Below are positions 1 to 8,322 of a stretch of DNA of 58,457 nt, one piece after another. How positions within the stretch are numbered: position 1 is the stretch's first letter; each line of letters opens with the position of its first letter. The stretch is from JBBKWQ01 sp037969115 (GTDB lineage Bacteria > Actinomycetota > Acidimicrobiia > Acidimicrobiales > Ilumatobacteraceae). The notes below the pieces were generated by a model. It did no database searches. It was given only the letters and a program-made list of their open reading frames with translations, and was not told where the DNA came from. The translations under genes were made by a program, and so were the position numbers. The stretch spans positions 1-58,457 of the forward strand of contig JBBKWQ010000022.1 in the NCBI GenBank assembly GCA_037969115.1, read 5' to 3'.

Positions 1-91
1 TGGAGATCGAGACGACGTCGTCGACCGCCGCCAACCCGAGCCCCAACCCGATCTGCCGGCTCGACCCATCACGACAACTGAATACGGACAC
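1..91 (-). CDS. Partial hypothetical protein (5' end only)
   Basis: An open frame runs from a GTG at 91 off the left edge of the window (30 codons). A strong ribosome binding site, GGAGGTGAGGTC, lies just before it, and third positions are GC-rich as in the real neighbouring genes. The visible start reads MSVFSCRDGSSRQ and continues with a leucine/glycine-rich stretch. I do not recognise the family. It lies 236 bp downstream of yqeC on the same strand, so it may be the next gene of the Yge-type operon. Confidence rests on the binding site and frame only. Confidence 0.4.
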   Translation of the reverse strand, partial: MSVFSCRDGSSRQIGLGLGLAAVDDVVSIS

Positions 92-327
92 GACCTCACC
101 TCCGCTTCGCAGGAATCAATATCTTCTATGAGCCGTGTAACGGAGCAGTGACGAACGCGCACCACATTGATGTTCATCGGGGACCGCAAGACCCACCTAT
201 GGTGATCACGGGGTCGATCACGTCCTCGGGCGCGGGTGTCCACGAACGCCTGCGGCGTGGCGCTCCGACGTATCCCTCACCGTCGGTCAGATGCGCTGCC
301 CTGCGCAGCTCGCGCGCGTTTGTTCGC

Positions 328-1032
328 TCAGCAGGTGGCAACAGCAACGACCGCAACGCTGCCGTCGATCGCATCGGTCAGCTCATCGACGAACTTCTGG
401 TCCGATGGCCGGACCCGATTCAGCACCACGGCGTAGCGAGCGCCCTGGGGGCAGCCTTTACGCCCGCCCCGATCGCTCAACAGCACGGCGGCCAGTCGCT
501 CCGGAGTGAGCCGCTGGTAAGGGGAACACGCGGCCAACGTGGCGACACGCATCGGACGATGGCAGCGGTCTGCGATGACCCGCCCGAAGGCGTCGGCACC
601 GACACATGCGACGAGCAGCGTGTTCAGCGACGGCACGACGGGTTCGAACGGGTTCGGTGCGGTGAAGGGCCGTTGCCGGGAGCCGTCCGCCTCCACGATC
701 ACATGGTCGGACAGTGCGAACCACCGATCACAGGCTTCGGGCGCGACGCCGACCGCCTTGTGACCCGCATCGCCACCCCAGGCGAGAACCGTCCGGTGCC
801 TCGCGAGCGCATCAGACAGTTCACCGTCGTCGGGGTCGAACATCACGTGGTTTCCGTCGGTCCGAACGCGGCCCATCTTGGTGGTCGTCGTGAGCACCAC
901 CGTCCCGCTGAGCTGGTCGCCGAGCGCGAAGAGGCCGGTGGTCTTGCCGCCCCCTCCCACCAACGACACCAGTTCGTGCGACCCGAGTTGCAGTGTCGAG
1001 GCGAGCTGGTCGAGCGCTATCGGTTCAACCAC
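328..1032 (-). CDS. yqeC: YqeC family molybdenum hydroxylase accessory protein
   Basis: Family knowledge: YqeC proteins are small P-loop proteins found beside selenium-dependent molybdenum hydroxylase genes and are thought to act in insertion or biosynthesis of the selenium cofactor; the biochemistry is unsettled. Seen here: the P-loop SLVGGGGKTTGLF near residue 20, then TTTTKMGR, a VEADGSRQRPF motif and AYSPYQRLTPE-type residues in the second half, as expected for the family. I chose the GTG at 1032 because it gives MVEPIALDQ. The frame stays open upstream, but there it encodes only arginine-rich shadow of the preceding gene. The start overlaps the stop of the FAD-subunit remnant by 16 bp. 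No hydroxylase catalytic subunit is visible in the window. Confidence 0.75.
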   Translation of the reverse strand: MVEPIALDQLASTLQLGSHELVSLVGGGGKTTGLFALGDQLSGTVVLTTTTKMGRVRTDGNHVMFDPDDGELSDALARHRTVLAWGGDAGHKAVGVAPEACDRWFALSDHVIVEADGSRQRPFTAPNPFEPVVPSLNTLLVACVGADAFGRVIADRCHRPMRVATLAACSPYQRLTPERLAAVLLSDRGGRKGCPQGARYAVVLNRVRPSDQKFVDELTDAIDGSVAVVAVATC

Positions 1033-1268
1033 GTCGACACCGCCTCGACGACGCCACCACCGATGGCCAACGCCTTGTCGGAGATCTCGTCGCACGCCGA
1101 CCGTTCGCAACGGGGTCGACATCGCCGATCTTCAACTTCCGTCGGTGTGGCCCCACCGTCGTGTCGGATGGTGGTGCCGCCAGCCAGAGCCAGGCGGGTC
1201 GGTACCGCGAGCAGATCCACCGCTTCGGCCACCGACGTCGGTCGGTGGTAGGCGTCGATTCGATACAT
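1017..1268 (-). pseudogene. Truncated FAD-binding subunit of a molybdenum hydroxylase (XdhB/CoxM type)
   Basis: An 83-residue frame starts at an ATG at 1268 preceded by AGAGGAACAACG, a good binding site, only 17 bp after the M20 gene stop. The N-terminus (MYRIDAYHRPTSVAEAVDLL, then LALAGGTT) matches the first FAD-binding segment of xanthine dehydrogenase FAD subunits, where an AGGT motif contacts FAD. A DEISDKALAIGGGV segment follows that fits the next conserved strand, and the frame then ends. Family members are about 280-300 residues, so roughly 200 residues are missing. The stretch between the two motifs (residues about 47-60) is arginine/cysteine-rich and looks frame-disturbed. I read it as a decayed gene; a functional short protein is possible but less likely. 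Confidence 0.6.
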
Positions 1269-1285
1269 CGTTGTTCCTCTCGAGG

Positions 1286-2875
1286 CTACGACCGTGCCGC
1301 GAATGCGCCGGGGAAGCGGGCGAGGAAGGCGATCGCAAGGCGGAGTTCGCGGGCGTCGACGCACTCACCGATCTTGTGGGTGTTCTGCTCGTATCCGGCG
1401 CCGAAGCCGAACATCGCCGGGTGTTTGAATCCACCCGCCTCGACCCACGCCTTCGATGCCGGCACGTCGATCGTCGTGTCGTCGGTGGGGATCGGATAGC
1501 CGACGCCGTCAGTCGAGAAGATCCACCGGTCGACACGCGCTTCGGTCCGCATGCCACCGTCATCATGACTGGCGCCACGTGGCGAAGCGTCGACGTTCGG
1601 GGCGACGACGCCGTCGTACACGTCAACGGCAGTACGGATCGCGTCGTGGTCCTCGGGCGTCGCCCATCCCAAGTAGATCTGTTCGTTGCCGGGCGCGTAT
1701 CCGCGCCATGTCACGCCCTCGTAGATCGGCACGTCGATGTCAACGGTGAGGCCCGCGTCTCGGGCCAGCTTGACTGCGTCGAGTAACTCGACGTCGAGCC
1801 GAGCCTGCTCGGGATCTTCCCCGATCGTCAGTCGGCGATCGAACCGGAAGGTGAACCGGTCGGGCACGGCGCAGTCGCTGGGCGTGTCGAGGTGCGACCA
1901 CGAGGCGGTCCGCGTGCCATGGCCGAGGAACGGGTCGTCCAGAAATCCGTCGCGCTCGTCGTATCGACGGGCGGCTTCAGCGATGATCGCGCCGCCGTAC
2001 TCCAGTGGATTCAGTCCCTCCCAGGGCATCGACCCGTGGCACGACCTGCCCGTGACCGTCACCTCGATCTGCATCCGTCCGCGCTGCCCCCGGTAGATCC
2101 CGAGAGCGCCCTTGTGTGCGTCGCCGGTTCCCTCCGTGAGAACGACGACGTCGGGGATCAGGTCGGGTCGCGCGCCCGGCAGCACGTGTTGCATCAGATA
2201 CATCGGCCCGGCGCCGTCGTTGTCCTCCTCACTCGCGGTGGCGTATGCCCGCACGATCACACCGTGCAACGCGCCTTCGGGAGCGAGCTCGAGCGCGATC
2301 TTCGTCGCAATGATCTGCGACACCACACCGGCCAGCTGGTCGGCTGCGCCGCGCCCGAACACGAGGTGCTCCCACTCGTCGTCGGGCGGAAGATGGCCCA
2401 GCTCGTCGCGTAGGAACTCGCGATCCACTGCATCGAGGTCGACGAGCCCGTCGTACGCGTCGATGCCCCCGAGCTTGTCGCGCCATGCGGAACGCAGTGC
2501 CTGCACCGTGTCGGTGTGGCCGTCGAAGTAGACGACCCTCTTGTGGTCGGGGTAAATGCCGTCCATGGGGTCGGTCACGGTCCACACCAGGTTGCCGTAG
2601 TCGTCGAACCACACGTCCTCGGCGCTGCGCACCGCACCGACGTCAACAATGGTCTGTTTCAGAAACTCGAGCCGCGGCCCTTCGTGATTGCTCAACCCGG
2701 ATGCGGGATCGCCGCCCTCGTCGACTGGGCGGTCGACGTACTCCGCGGGGATGCGGATCGCCTCGCGCAGGATCGCGACCGCCAACTCGAGGTGGAGCTG
2801 ACTGAGTTCCGCGACGCGCGCGTCCAGGTCAGCGGCGGTGCCGCTGGTGGTGATCGTGTTGTCGACTTCGGTCAT
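1286..2875 (-). CDS. YgeY-type M20 family metallohydrolase
   Basis: A 529-residue zinc-dependent amidohydrolase/peptidase of the M20 family, longer than typical members and closest in arrangement to YgeY of the Yge cluster. Visible metal and catalytic residues: H120 and D122 in the FDGHTDTV motif, D179 in FGRGAADQ, the glutamate pair at 216-217 in ASEEDNDG, and a late histidine in QNTHKIGE. The physiological substrate of YgeY-type enzymes is a nitrogenous intermediate of purine or ureide breakdown by context; I cannot infer it from sequence. The ATG at 2875 overlaps the ygeW stop (ATGA), so translation is probably coupled. The frame is open further upstream, but that part is antisense-like ygeW shadow. 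Confidence 0.85.
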   Translation of the reverse strand: MTEVDNTITTSGTAADLDARVAELSQLHLELAVAILREAIRIPAEYVDRPVDEGGDPASGLSNHEGPRLEFLKQTIVDVGAVRSAEDVWFDDYGNLVWTVTDPMDGIYPDHKRVVYFDGHTDTVQALRSAWRDKLGGIDAYDGLVDLDAVDREFLRDELGHLPPDDEWEHLVFGRGAADQLAGVVSQIIATKIALELAPEGALHGVIVRAYATASEEDNDGAGPMYLMQHVLPGARPDLIPDVVVLTEGTGDAHKGALGIYRGQRGRMQIEVTVTGRSCHGSMPWEGLNPLEYGGAIIAEAARRYDERDGFLDDPFLGHGTRTASWSHLDTPSDCAVPDRFTFRFDRRLTIGEDPEQARLDVELLDAVKLARDAGLTVDIDVPIYEGVTWRGYAPGNEQIYLGWATPEDHDAIRTAVDVYDGVVAPNVDASPRGASHDDGGMRTEARVDRWIFSTDGVGYPIPTDDTTIDVPASKAWVEAGGFKHPAMFGFGAGYEQNTHKIGECVDARELRLAIAFLARFPGAFAARS

Positions 2876-4020
2876 CGGTGTGCCTCCTGCTCGAGTGATG
2901 TCAGCGCGCCCGCGAGATCGGGGACCTTCGCCCCGGCGAGCAACGCCATCACCACGTACATTTTCCAGTTCGCTTCGCGCGCGACGTTGACCCGGTGCCG
3001 TTCCATCACACCCCTGCTGACTTCGGCGCCGATGTCGGCCGGCAGACAGTGCAGGTACAGCGCGTCGCCGCCCGCGGTGAGCCCCATCCGCCGTTCGTCG
3101 CAGATCCAGTCGGTGTGGCCGGCGTTGCGTTCGAGTGCCCGCCGTTCGATCGCCCGGAGTCCGTCGGCATCGCCTGCCGCATTCGCGCCGACCCGCTCCA
3201 ACATCAGGTCGTACGCACCCCAACTCTTGGGATAGACGATGTCGGCGCCTTCGAATGCCTCGTCCATGTCGTCAACGACCCGGAACGTCCCGCCACCGGT
3301 CGCGTTGTCGGCCGCAGCGGTCATCGCCGCTTCCGTCAATTGATATCCCGGCGGGTAGGCGAGCGTGACGTTCGCGCCGAAGCGCGTCAGCAGCGTGATC
3401 AGGCCCTGCGGGACGGAGAGCGGCTTCGCGTACGACGGCGAATACGCCCAGCTCATCGTGATGTTGCGACCGGCGAGATCGTCGAAGTTGTCCTCCAACC
3501 ACATCAGGTCGGCCATCGTCTGCGTCGGGTGGTCGACGTCGCATTGCAGGTTGACGATCGGCACCTTCCGGGCGTCGTCGGTCGCCTCCAGATAGTCGTC
3601 GATTCCCTGCTTCACATCGCGAATGAAGGTGTTGCCCTCGCCGAGGATCAGGTCGTGGCGGATCCCCATCGCGTGCGCATTCATGCCGAGCATCGCACCG
3701 GTCTCGACGGCGGTTTCGCCGTGCGACACCTGGGTCGACGAACCATCGACGATCACGGGCTGCATGCCCAAGCGCGCGGCCGCGCCGGCCCATGCACTCT
3801 TGGTGCGCGTGGACTGGTCGAAAAACACGGCCCACGCCAGCTCGTCGGGGCACAGCGACGTGCGAATCCCTTGCTGGTCCAGATGGGCCAGCGATCGGGC
3901 AATGGCGCGCACCGAGGCCAAGTCTGCCTCGGACCACTCCTGCGTCGTCAGCAGGCTCCTGCCCACGAGTGCATCGAGCGCGTGTCCGTCGAGCATGGTT
4001 GCGGTTTCGATCTGACTCAC
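2872..4020 (-). CDS. ygeW: YgeW family knotted carbamoyltransferase
   Basis: A 382-residue member of the aspartate/ornithine carbamoyltransferase superfamily. Seen: the carbamoyl-phosphate loop STRTK at 70-74 in FFDQSTRTKSAW, HPTQ at 164-167 in CDVDHPTQTMADL, and HCLP at 324-327 in YLHCLPAD. Length and these motifs fit the YgeW type rather than ArgF, PyrB or putrescine carbamoyltransferase. The preferred acceptor amine of YgeW enzymes is not firmly established. It overlaps the carbamate kinase-like gene upstream and the M20 gene downstream by 4 bp each. The trio suggests a path in which a carbamoyl group is released as carbamoyl phosphate and used to make ATP. Confidence 0.9.
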   Translation of the reverse strand: MSQIETATMLDGHALDALVGRSLLTTQEWSEADLASVRAIARSLAHLDQQGIRTSLCPDELAWAVFFDQSTRTKSAWAGAAARLGMQPVIVDGSSTQVSHGETAVETGAMLGMNAHAMGIRHDLILGEGNTFIRDVKQGIDDYLEATDDARKVPIVNLQCDVDHPTQTMADLMWLEDNFDDLAGRNITMSWAYSPSYAKPLSVPQGLITLLTRFGANVTLAYPPGYQLTEAAMTAAADNATGGGTFRVVDDMDEAFEGADIVYPKSWGAYDLMLERVGANAAGDADGLRAIERRALERNAGHTDWICDERRMGLTAGGDALYLHCLPADIGAEVSRGVMERHRVNVAREANWKMYVVMALLAGAKVPDLAGALTSLEQEAHR

Positions 4021-4982
4021 GTGCGGCCCCTCCTGATATGGGTTCCTGCTCTGCCATCGACCGCATCGACGAGGTCCTCGGGCAGGCAGATGATCACTTG
4101 TCCGTCGGTCGCGGCGAGGAAGTCGACCGCCGCTTCCATCTTCGGTGCCATGCTCCCCGCCGCGAAGTGGCCGTCGGCGTGCAGCCTCTGCACCTCGGCG
4201 GCCGTAAGGTCGGGTCGGGGAGTCGGTGAGTCGGAGTAGAAGTCCTCATAGACGTGATCGACGCTCGTCGTGATCACCAGTCGCGACGCACCGAGGTTGA
4301 CGGCGAGCAGCATGCTCACCCGGTCCTTGTCGATGACAGCTTCATGGCCGACGATCTGATCGTCCGCACCCCGACTGACCGGGATCCCGCCGCCACCGCA
4401 GCAGATCACGGTGATGCCGAGGTCGCAGAGCTGTTTGATCGTCGGCAGCTGGACGATCCGGCGCGGAATCGGCGAGGCGACCACGCGGCGGACGCCGCGC
4501 CTGGGGTCGTGCATCAGCTTCCAGCCGCGTTCTCGTGCCAACGTTTCTGCCTCGATGGCCTCGTAGAACCGGCCGATCGGTTTGTTTGGTTCGCCGAATG
4601 CGGGGTCATCGGAATCGACTTCGACTTCCGTGACGATCGTGACGACCTGAGTGTCGTTGCCGCGCTGACGCAGCTCGGCGCGCAGCGCCCGCTCGATCAT
4701 GTACCCCATCGCACCCTGGCTGTCGGCCACCAGCGAGTCGAGGGGAACTTCGGGAAGGGTGTCGCGCGCCATCTCCGAACGGAGTTGCATGAACCCGACT
4801 TGGGGGCCGTTGCCGTGTGTCAACACGAGATGCTCACCACGTTCGAGCAGATCTGCGATGGGCTTCATCGCCGAACGCGTCACGGCGAACTGGTTCGCGA
4901 CGGTCGGTGGCAGATCAGGAGCGAGCAGCGAGTGCCCGCCGATCGCAACGACGGTCGGTCCGCATTCGTTCGTCATTGCCAC
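4017..4982 (-). CDS. Carbamate kinase-like amino acid kinase family protein
   Basis: A 321-residue amino acid kinase fold protein of the ArcC type, which transfers phosphate from carbamoyl phosphate to ADP in catabolic use. Seen: VVAIGGHSLL at about 10-19, THGNGPQVGF near 55-64, CCGGGGIPV near 194 and AAGSMAPKMEAA near 271. The usual GGN of the first loop is GGH here, a non-trivial change at a phosphate-binding position. The start is a GTG at 4982; an in-frame ATG at 4976 is equally possible and neither has a strong binding site. It is the first gene of the minus-strand operon and faces the nucleotidyltransferase gene across about 220 bp. Confidence 0.85.
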   Translation of the reverse strand: MAMTNECGPTVVAIGGHSLLAPDLPPTVANQFAVTRSAMKPIADLLERGEHLVLTHGNGPQVGFMQLRSEMARDTLPEVPLDSLVADSQGAMGYMIERALRAELRQRGNDTQVVTIVTEVEVDSDDPAFGEPNKPIGRFYEAIEAETLARERGWKLMHDPRRGVRRVVASPIPRRIVQLPTIKQLCDLGITVICCGGGGIPVSRGADDQIVGHEAVIDKDRVSMLLAVNLGASRLVITTSVDHVYEDFYSDSPTPRPDLTAAEVQRLHADGHFAAGSMAPKMEAAVDFLAATDGQVIICLPEDLVDAVDGRAGTHIRRGRT

Positions 4983-5202
4983 GACGCTTCGAGTCCGTCG
5001 TCTCGATTGGCCGGCTGCTCAGACGTCACATCAGAGATTTTCGTCGATGGCCGCCCGGTGGTGAAGGGCATTTGGTCCCGCGACGAATGCGAGCGCCGTC
5101 CACGTCGAGGTGTTGGTGGAACATTCGGCGCTGAGGCTGTCGTTCGGCCGATCCGAGTGCTCCCACGGTTGAAACCCGGAAGCGGAGTAGCTTCGCCACC
5201 GG
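4983..5202. other. Divergent intergenic region
   Basis: 220 bp between the carbamate kinase-like operon (minus) and the nucleotidyltransferase gene (plus). It must carry the promoters of both. I see no convincing -35/-10 pair, riboswitch-like structure or additional reading frame. A GGAG lies about 14 bp before the ATG at 5203. Confidence 0.4.
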
Positions 5203-6030
5203 ATGTCGACGCACACAGAAGCTCCGATCACCGTGACGCCCAGCGGCGGGCCGGATCACCCTCGACCGCACCCGAACCTGTCCGCGATGCTGCTGGCCGC
5301 CGGTCACGGGACTCGGCTCGCCCCATTGACCGATCTGGTGCCCAAGCCGCTGTGCCCCGTCGGCAACACCCCGATGATCGACATGGCACTGCGTCACGCA
5401 TCCGGTCAGACCGACCACATCGTTGCCAACGTTCACCGGTTCCGAGACCACTTCGAACGATGGTGTCCGAGCGGCATTGATCTGTCGGTCGAGAAGGAGT
5501 TGCTCGGCACGGCCGGCGGCGTCGCCAACGTTGCGTCGTGGTTGGGCGACGACGATCTGCTCGTCATCAACAGCGATGCGCTGTTGATCGGCGACATCGG
5601 GCCGTTCGTCTCCGGCTGGAATCGTGCAACCATCCGCCTTCTCGTCACACCCGACCCGCGACGCCCGGACTTCGAAGGGATGTGGCGCTTCGCCGGTTCG
5701 TCGCTGATGCCGAACCGCACCGTGCACGACCTGGCCGAGGGATTCTCGGATCTGTATCGCACCACGTGGCTTCCCGCACAACAGGCAGGCTTGCTCGAAC
5801 TGGTGCCGTTCGCCGGGTGGCACATCGACTGCGGGACGCTCGCCGACTACCTGTTCGCCAATCTGACCGTTGCCGGGCAGCGGGCGGTCGTCGCCCCCGA
5901 CGCCGTCGTTCGCGGCGAGGTCATCGACTCGGTGGTGTGGTCAGGATGCGAGGTAGGTCCGACCGAGCGGCTCGTCAGGTCGGTCAGAGCCCGCTACGAC
6001 CTCACCGTCGAGGTCCCCGTCGTCCCCTGA
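5203..6030 (+). CDS. Sugar nucleotidyltransferase (NTP transferase family)
   Basis: A 275-residue nucleotidyltransferase of the mannose-1-phosphate guanylyl/uridylyltransferase group. The signature MLLAAGHGTRLAPLT followed by PKPLCPVGNTPMI at about 29-58 binds the NTP. VINSDALL near 124 contains the metal-binding aspartate. WHIDCGTLADYL near 206 is the usual sugar-binding end of the Rossmann domain, and a short hexapeptide-like tail (VVAPDAVVRGEVIDSVVW) follows. The activated sugar cannot be told from sequence. The first 28 residues are proline-rich and have no family counterpart, so a start closer to M29 (5287) is possible. It stands alone between a minus-strand operon and the first copy of a 71-bp repeat. 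Confidence 0.8.
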   Translation: MSTHTEAPITVTPSGGPDHPRPHPNLSAMLLAAGHGTRLAPLTDLVPKPLCPVGNTPMIDMALRHASGQTDHIVANVHRFRDHFERWCPSGIDLSVEKELLGTAGGVANVASWLGDDDLLVINSDALLIGDIGPFVSGWNRATIRLLVTPDPRRPDFEGMWRFAGSSLMPNRTVHDLAEGFSDLYRTTWLPAQQAGLLELVPFAGWHIDCGTLADYLFANLTVAGQRAVVAPDAVVRGEVIDSVVWSGCEVGPTERLVRSVRARYDLTVEVPVVP

Positions 6031-6050
6031 CCCCCGCCCTACGGCACCGG

Positions 6051-6121
6051 CCTGTTGGCGGCCTGCGGCAATTCACTCACCGGCGAGCGTCAGCAGCATC
6101 ACCGTCGGCTCGGTGGCCGTC
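6051..6121. repeat. 71-bp perfect direct repeat, copy 1
   Basis: 71 bases identical to 8323-8393, in the same orientation. In copy 2 the last 49 bases form the 3' end of the cupin gene (minus strand, ending LLTLAGE stop) and the other 22 bases lie beyond the stop. Copy 1 therefore carries an orphan cupin 3' end with no open upstream part, 23 bp past the stop of the methyltransferase gene. Sequence on either side of the two copies is unrelated. Confidence 0.9.
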
Positions 6122-6143
6122 GGGCCCGGAGCGAGAGGTGTGC

Positions 6144-6749
6144 TCAGCCGCGGCCGAACACTGCGACCAGGAAGTCCGACTGGTCCGTGAACGGGCGCAG
6201 ATCCCACGTTCCGAAGCTCGACTCCACGGCCAGACCCGAAGCGTGCGCGTCTGCAAAGAACTCGTCGAACTCGTACCCACGCCCTGCACCGAAACCGCTG
6301 ACGACTCGGCCGCCTTCACGAAGATGGGCTCCTAGACGCGCGAGGACCTGGCGGCGTGTGCCCGGCGCGAGAAACGTCATCACGTTTCCGGCGCAGACGA
6401 CGACGTCGAATCCCTCGGTCAGACCGTGTGACGCCAGGTCCAGTTCGGCCAGATCGCCGACGAGCCACGTGGGCCCGGGGTGGTCGTCGTGCGCCGCAGC
6501 GATCAGCACCGGGTCGGCATCGACTCCGACGATCTCATGACCGAGCCCGGCGAGGATCGCCCCAACACGGCCAGGGCCACACCCGGCGTCGAGAATCCGG
6601 CCGGTGCGAGGCGCCATCGCATCGATCAACCTTGCCTCGCCGGCCAAATCGTCGCCCGCGGCCGCCATCGTCCGGAATCGCTCGACGTACCAGGCCGAAT
6701 GACCCGGATTCGCCCTGGTCAGTTCGACCCACCCGCTCGTTTCGACCAT
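6144..6749 (-). CDS. Class I SAM-dependent methyltransferase
   Basis: A 201-residue Rossmann-type methyltransferase. Motif I is ILDAGCGPGRVG at about 51-62, motif II VGVDADPVLI near 74, and the motif IV region VVVCAGNVMTFL near 117. The substrate is not predictable. The ATG at 6749 has a strong GGGGGAG binding site 4-5 bp upstream. It is a lone minus-strand gene between the 71-bp repeat copies; its stop lies 23 bp from copy 1. It could belong to the segment that was inserted or duplicated between the repeats. Confidence 0.85.
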   Translation of the reverse strand: MVETSGWVELTRANPGHSAWYVERFRTMAAAGDDLAGEARLIDAMAPRTGRILDAGCGPGRVGAILAGLGHEIVGVDADPVLIAAAHDDHPGPTWLVGDLAELDLASHGLTEGFDVVVCAGNVMTFLAPGTRRQVLARLGAHLREGGRVVSGFGAGRGYEFDEFFADAHASGLAVESSFGTWDLRPFTDQSDFLVAVFGRG

Positions 6750-7087
6750 CGCTCCCCCTCGCTGTTCAGCATAGGGATCACCAGCGCGGAGGAACGCTTC
6801 GCTTCGCGAGACTCAGGCCGTGGTGGTCGAATCTTCTCGAGATGTCGTGACGATGAGCGTATTCTTCTAGAGGGCTGCCCACGCTGCTCGCTCAATCAGA
6901 TCGATGTGGCCGCAGATCGGAAGAAAAAGTTTCGAGCGGCGATTGCTCCCCTGCTGCTCGACGAGCCACGGGACTGCCGCAGCCGTCCGAACAACGAAGC
7001 CGATCGGGTCGGGAATTTCGGCACGCGCCCATCAGCGGCGAAACGGCACGATCGCACCGATCATCCTGCTCCAGGTACGGTCGCGCG
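6750..7087. other. 338-bp divergent intergenic region
   Basis: No convincing gene on either strand: reading frames are short and lack the codon pattern of neighbours. The region separates the methyltransferase (minus) and the DAC-like gene (plus), so both promoters should lie here. It is more AT-rich around 6830-6930 than the flanks. I see no RNA gene or clear hairpin with a T tract. Confidence 0.4.
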
Positions 7088-8092
7088 ATGTCGCGTGACG
7101 ATGCGTATGAGTTGCCCGTGCTCCCAGGGAGGCTGCAACGCCTGGCCGACGAGCTGGACGAGGAGGGGCTGCCGGCGCTCGACGGTGCTCCCGACCGGGT
7201 GGCGGGGCTCGTCGAGTTGGCCTACGCCCTGCGGCCTCAGCTCCACGAGGGACGGGTGCCGTCCTATGGGGTGCTGCTCCCGCCAGGGTCGATCATCGCG
7301 CCCGGCGGCGAAAGGCCAACTCTCGCCACGACCGTCGACCTGATCCCCGCGCACGACATCGACCTCCAGTTCGCCCGTCGGTTCGCGGACGGGGTGACCT
7401 CCTTCGCTGTCCGGTCGGACGAATCGATCGGTCACCTCGCGTGCTTCGGTCGCAACATGGCCGAGGAATACGACCTCGTCGGCCTGCAGGCGGCGATCGG
7501 TGGCCTCATCATCCAGCGCCACCCTGCGGGGCAGGTGCGGGTGTTCGGACCCAGCGGCATTGTCCGCTGGGACGGCACGTCATGGCATCACGACGCTCCG
7601 GTGGAAGCCTGGATTGCACGGCTCAACGCTGTGGCACCCGACCTCCTGGTCGACGGCGTGCGACCGCTGCTGCGGTTCGCCGTCCACAAGCTCGGCGGTC
7701 GCCGCATCGGCGCGACCCTCATCTGGCGGCCGACCGAGCACGACGTCCCAGCCCACCGGCAAGAGCCGCTCGTGCACAACGCACCGAGGTTGCGGCTCGA
7801 CAAGATCGGCGAGGAGGCCGCGCTCGCCCACGCGCTCGCCCAGACCGACGGCGCTGCGGTCTTCGACCGCGACGCGACGCTGACCGCACTCGGCATCCGC
7901 TTGGCACCGTCGAACGTCGCCGAGCAGACGATCGGAGCGCTCGGTGGCATGCGCCACACGTCCGCACTGCGGTACTCCCACGACGACCCTTACTCGATCG
8001 TCATCGTGGTGTCCGACAGCGGGCCGGTCACCCTGATGCACGCGGGGCGCGCGATCACGAGCGTCGACCCCGCCGACGAACACATCGGCTGA
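7088..8092 (+). CDS. DisA_N/DAC domain (diadenylate cyclase-like) protein with N-terminal sensor-like region
   Basis: 334 residues. The C-terminal 110 residues resemble the diadenylate cyclase (DAC, DisA_N) domain that makes c-di-AMP from two ATP. There is a DGA motif at 254-256 (QTDGAAVFD), the strand LTALGIRLAP, then GGMRHTSALRYS near 287, where the canonical cyclase has GTRHR. The RHR triplet is RHT here, so catalysis is uncertain. The first 240 residues have no family I can name firmly; similar N-terminal domains in front of DAC domains have been described as sensor modules. No transmembrane segment is seen. The ATG at 7088 follows CAGGTACGG. It sits within the 71-bp repeat interval. Confidence 0.65.
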   Translation: MSRDDAYELPVLPGRLQRLADELDEEGLPALDGAPDRVAGLVELAYALRPQLHEGRVPSYGVLLPPGSIIAPGGERPTLATTVDLIPAHDIDLQFARRFADGVTSFAVRSDESIGHLACFGRNMAEEYDLVGLQAAIGGLIIQRHPAGQVRVFGPSGIVRWDGTSWHHDAPVEAWIARLNAVAPDLLVDGVRPLLRFAVHKLGGRRIGATLIWRPTEHDVPAHRQEPLVHNAPRLRLDKIGEEAALAHALAQTDGAAVFDRDATLTALGIRLAPSNVAEQTIGALGGMRHTSALRYSHDDPYSIVIVVSDSGPVTLMHAGRAITSVDPADEHIG

Positions 8093-8322
8093 CAGCACCG
8101 GCGCCTTCAGATCGAGAGCCGGACCCTGGGCTTGATATCGACACAGCACCACCGCTCCGTGGCCGGGTTCGAGTACAGCCGACGCCGTCGCTGACTTTCA
8201 GGTCGCGTTGCGCCTGCGTGGTGTCAACGCGATCGTCGTCGAGCGCCGTTCAGATGCAGATCGTCAACCGGGCGCTCCCGGCGGTCGCTCATCAGCGGTC
8301 ACAGACCATGTGCCGCTGCGGA
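8093..8322. other. Intergenic region before repeat copy 2
   Basis: Between the DAC-like gene (plus) and the second 71-bp repeat, which overlaps the cupin 3' end (minus). These are convergent 3' ends, yet I see no hairpin with a T tract. No supported gene is visible on either strand. Confidence 0.35.

Noticed and set aside
148..1251. A 367-codon plus-strand open frame at the left edge
   Set aside because: Antisense to yqeC and the FAD remnant; no motif and no binding site.
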